Of a stretch of DNA of 6,974 nt, positions 5,096-6,974 are shown piece after piece. Below the pieces are notes generated by a model that ran no database searches, was not told the origin of the DNA, and was given only the letters and a program-made list of their open reading frames with translations. A program made the translations under genes and the position numbers. Source of the stretch: an uncultured Clostridia bacterium. GTDB taxonomy: Bacteria > Bacillota > Clostridia > Christensenellales > Borkfalkiaceae. Location: contig CANREX010000079.1 of NCBI GenBank assembly GCA_947629735.1, positions 1 through 6,974 of the forward strand, in the 5' to 3' direction. Each line of letters opens with the position of its first letter. The stretch's first letter is position 1.

Positions 5096-6394
5096 TTATT
5101 TCTTTGCGGGCGGGGTGATAAGTTCCTTTCCGCCCATGTACTTGCGAAGAACTTCTGGAACGAAGACAGAGCCGTCGGGTTGCAGGTGGTTTTCCACAAA
5201 GGCTATAAGCATGCGAGGGGGCGCGACGACGGTGTTGTTGAGCGTGTGCGCGTAGGCGTTTTTGCCCGTCGCGGAATCCTTATAGCGTATGCCGAGCCTT
5301 CTCGCCTGCGCGTCGGTCAGGTTGGAACAGCTGCCCACCTCGAAATACTTCTTCTGGCGGGGACTCCACGCCTCCACGTCGAGGCTTCTGTATTTGAGGT
5401 CGGCGAGGTCTCCCGAACAACAAACGAGGGTGCGCACGGGTATTCCCATCGAGACGAAGAGCTCCACGGTGTACGACCACAGTTTTTCATACCACGCCTC
5501 GCTTTCTTCGGGCTTGCAGATGACAATCATTTCCTGCTTTTCGAATTGGTGTATGCGGTAAATGCCCCTCTCTTCCAGCCCGTGCGAGCCCTTTTCCTTG
5601 CGGAAGCAGGGCGAATACGACGTGAGCGTAAGGGGAAGTTTGTCCTCGTCGATGACGGTGTTCATGAATCTGCCTATCATGGAATGTTCGGAAGTGCCTA
5701 TCAGGTAGAGGTCCTCGCCCTCTATCTTGTACATCATTCCCTCCATTTCCTCAAACGACATGACGCCCGAGACGACGTCTCCCCTTATCATGAACGGGGG
5801 AATACAATATGTGAAGCCTTTGTCGATCATGAAGTCGCGCGCGTATGTCAGTATCGCGGAGTGCAGGCGGGCGATGTCTCCCGTGAGATAGTAAAAGCCC
5901 TGCCCGCTCGTGCGGCGCGCGCTGTCTATATCTATGCCGCCGAGCTTTTCGAGAATGTCGATATGATAGGGGACTTCAAACGGCTTTTCCTCCGCCGCAA
6001 GATAGGTGTGCCATTGGACGTTCTGGCTGTCGTCCTTTCCGATGGGCACGTCGTCCGCGATAATGTTGGGAATCGCCATCATGTCCTTTTTGAGCTTTTC
6101 CTCTATCTCCGCCGTCTGCGCTTCGATTGCCGCGACGGCTTCGTTGTTTTCCTTGGAAAGCTCCTTTATCTTTTCGGCTTCCGCCTTTTTGCCCTCACGC
6201 ATGAGCGCGCCTATGCTCTTAGCGTACTCGTTGCGCTTTGCGCGGCGTTCGTCGCCTTCGCGTTGGAGGGCGCGCTTCTTTTCGTCAAGGGCAAGCACTT
6301 CGTCCACGAGGGGAAGTTTTTTGTCCTGAAATTTTTTCTTTATATTTGCTTTGACCAATTCCGGATTGGTTCTGATAAGGTTGATGTCTATCAT
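5096..6394 (-). CDS. serS: Seryl-tRNA synthetase, class II, variant motif set
   Basis: This 432-residue cytosolic enzyme charges tRNA-Ser with serine using ATP. Residues about 25-105 form the long charged antiparallel coiled-coil arm that grips the tRNA. The class II core follows: the serine-site LIGTSE at 231-236, motif 2 around 260-290 (SPCFRKEKGSHGLEERGIYR, then IHQFEKQEM), FEVGSCSN at 351-358, and motif 3 at about 384-402 (TLNNTVVAPPRMLIAFVENH) with Arg394. The protein ends KYMGGKELITPPAKK, with tandem TAA stops. Motif 3 and the EAWSPRQKKYFEV stretch differ from the common bacterial forms (for example NGSGLAVGRTLVA), yet the catalytic layout is intact. ATG 6394 follows AAAGGAAG by 11 bases, rather long. 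No T-box leader fits in the short upstream gap. Confidence 0.97.
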   Translation of the reverse strand: MIDINLIRTNPELVKANIKKKFQDKKLPLVDEVLALDEKKRALQREGDERRAKRNEYAKSIGALMREGKKAEAEKIKELSKENNEAVAAIEAQTAEIEEKLKKDMMAIPNIIADDVPIGKDDSQNVQWHTYLAAEEKPFEVPYHIDILEKLGGIDIDSARRTSGQGFYYLTGDIARLHSAILTYARDFMIDKGFTYCIPPFMIRGDVVSGVMSFEEMEGMMYKIEGEDLYLIGTSEHSMIGRFMNTVIDEDKLPLTLTSYSPCFRKEKGSHGLEERGIYRIHQFEKQEMIVICKPEESEAWYEKLWSYTVELFVSMGIPVRTLVCCSGDLADLKYRSLDVEAWSPRQKKYFEVGSCSNLTDAQARRLGIRYKDSATGKNAYAHTLNNTVVAPPRMLIAFVENHLQPDGSVFVPEVLRKYMGGKELITPPAKK

Positions 6395-6410
6395 TTTTAA
6401 TACCGCTTCC

Positions 6411-6438
6411 TTTGAATTTACAATAATTATAATTCAAA
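6411..6438. repeat. Inverted repeat over the serS start point
   Basis: TTTGAATT (6411-6418) and AATTCAAA (6431-6438) form an 8-bp inverted repeat separated by 12 bases. It spans the serS -10 and the transcript start region, so it could be a regulator site. It is AT-rich, and chance is possible. Confidence 0.35.
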
Positions 6439-6454
6439 TATCGTGTAATTGCAA
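6426..6454 (-). promoter_or_regulatory. serS promoter
   Basis: On the minus strand TTGCAA (6449-6454), a 17-base spacer and a perfect TATAAT (6426-6431) lie upstream of serS. The -35 sits in the 12-base palindrome TAATTGCAATTA (6446-6457). The leader would be about 25 bases, with the Shine-Dalgarno AAAGGAAG at 6406-6413. Confidence 0.7.
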
Positions 6455-6473
6455 TTAAAATGGGCTTTAACTG

Positions 6474-6502
6474 TTGAAAAAATGTTGCGGGTATGATATA
6501 AT
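6474..6502 (+). promoter_or_regulatory. Promoter of the truncated ATPase gene, extended -10
   Basis: TTGAAA (6474-6479), a 17-base spacer, and TGATATAAT ending at 6502 give an extended -10 promoter close to consensus. A second TATAAT at 6511-6516 has no matching -35. The start point would be near 6509, with AGGAG at 6542-6546 in the leader. It lies back-to-back with the serS promoter, 19 bases between the -35 elements. Confidence 0.75.
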
Positions 6503-6550
6503 TAAAATGTTATAATATAATAATGAAACTATCTTTCGTCGAGGAGATAA

Positions 6551-6974
6551 ATGAGCAAGATCTACTTTAACGGAAAAAAACCGCCGAAAGAGGACGTCCC
6601 CGAAGAGAAAACCGAAAATGAAGTGACATCGGAAAATTCGGGCGAGACGGATGGCGGCGAGAAATCTGCGCGGAAAACCACCGTACCCCAAAAGGCGGGC
6701 GCGGCGGTAAAACCCGAGGAAGCTGCGCCCGCGGAAGTTGCGGCTGCGAACGTCGCGGCTGCGGAAGTTGCGCCCGCGGAAAGCAATTCGGCATACGGCG
6801 CGGACGGCGCGGACGGGCATTTGAAAGAGCACGAAGATTTCAACAAGGAAAAAATCGTAAAATATTTTAAGCGGCACAGCCGACTGAACGTAAACAGCAA
6901 GGTCGAGCGTTTCAATCCCGATTTAAAAGACGGGTTGTCCTCCTCCGAGGTCAAGACGCGCTTCAATCAATTTC
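6551..6974 (+). CDS. Probable P-type cation-transporting ATPase, N-terminal part (3' end outside window)
   Basis: ATG 6551 follows GAGGAG closely, and the frame stays open for 141 codons to the window end. The last visible part, RFNPDLKDGLSSSEVKTRFNQF, matches the N-terminal pattern of P-type ATPases, where a GL(S/T)xxEVxxR helix precedes the first membrane helices. The membrane segments, the DKTGT phosphorylation loop and the ion site lie beyond the window, so the identification is a pattern-based inference. Before it is an unusual extension of about 115 residues. It is rich in Glu, Lys, Ala and Pro with EVAAANVAAAEVAPAE repeats, then a charged stretch (LKEHEDFNKEKIVKYFKRHS). This region looks disordered and cytosolic. 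It has its own strong promoter and is divergent from serS. If the C-terminal match is coincidental, the gene would simply be an unknown acidic protein. Confidence 0.55.
   Translation, partial: MSKIYFNGKKPPKEDVPEEKTENEVTSENSGETDGGEKSARKTTVPQKAGAAVKPEEAAPAEVAAANVAAAEVAPAESNSAYGADGADGHLKEHEDFNKEKIVKYFKRHSRLNVNSKVERFNPDLKDGLSSSEVKTRFNQF
6731..6772 (+). repeat. Ala/Val/Glu coding repeat in the ATPase extension
   Basis: GCGGAAGTTGCG occurs at 6731-6742 and 6761-6772, 30 bases apart, with two copies of GCGGCTGCG between them. They encode AEVA-type units. The repeat is in frame and could vary in copy number. Confidence 0.6.

Noticed and set aside
5054..6400. 448-codon plus-strand frame opposite serS
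   Set aside because: The minus strand is an unmistakable seryl-tRNA synthetase; the plus frame is a codon-bias shadow with no ribosome site.
6395..6550. T-box riboswitch upstream of serS
   Set aside because: The predicted leader is about 25 bases and no T-box core sequence is present.

Overview
The window looks like a piece of a Bacillota (Clostridia-like) chromosome, probably from an uncultured gut-type lineage. This is inferred from strong Shine-Dalgarno sites, clear sigma-A type promoters, a clostridial-style gene complement and a moderately GC-rich, Lys/Glu-rich codon pattern. No species can be named from the sequence. There is no rRNA, tRNA, CRISPR array or recognisable transposase.

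Layout. (1) Bases 3-1541 (+) hold the 3' part of a large surface protein: an extracellular beta-rich region, one membrane helix, and a basic then Glu/Pro/Ala-repeat tail. Two strong hairpins (1551-1630) and a 16-bp tandem duplication follow. (2) On the minus strand, reading from about 4243 down to 1754, lie a small XRE-type repressor, a DEDDh exonuclease fused to a BRCT-like domain, and an RsmF-type rRNA m5C methyltransferase. The last two overlap by 8 bases and are translationally coupled. An unexplained 33-codon open frame follows the methyltransferase stop codon. (3) Diverging from the repressor is a plus-strand gene (4334-5008) for a 224-residue soluble protein of no family I recognise. 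The 90-base gap between them holds two copies of a 16-base palindrome-containing operator, one lying exactly in the -35/-10 spacer of the unknown gene's promoter. (4) A minus-strand serS (5096-6394) encodes a seryl-tRNA synthetase with atypical motif sequences. (5) A divergent, 3'-truncated plus-strand gene (6551 onward) begins what looks like a P-type cation ATPase with a long, low-complexity acidic N-terminal extension.

The most interesting part is the 3983-5008 block. The repressor, its twin operators and the unknown 224-aa protein look like a self-contained regulated module inserted among housekeeping genes. The repressor may be made from a leaderless message, and the exonuclease promoter is nested in the repressor's terminator. 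The rest is mostly translation and RNA-modification housekeeping plus envelope functions.
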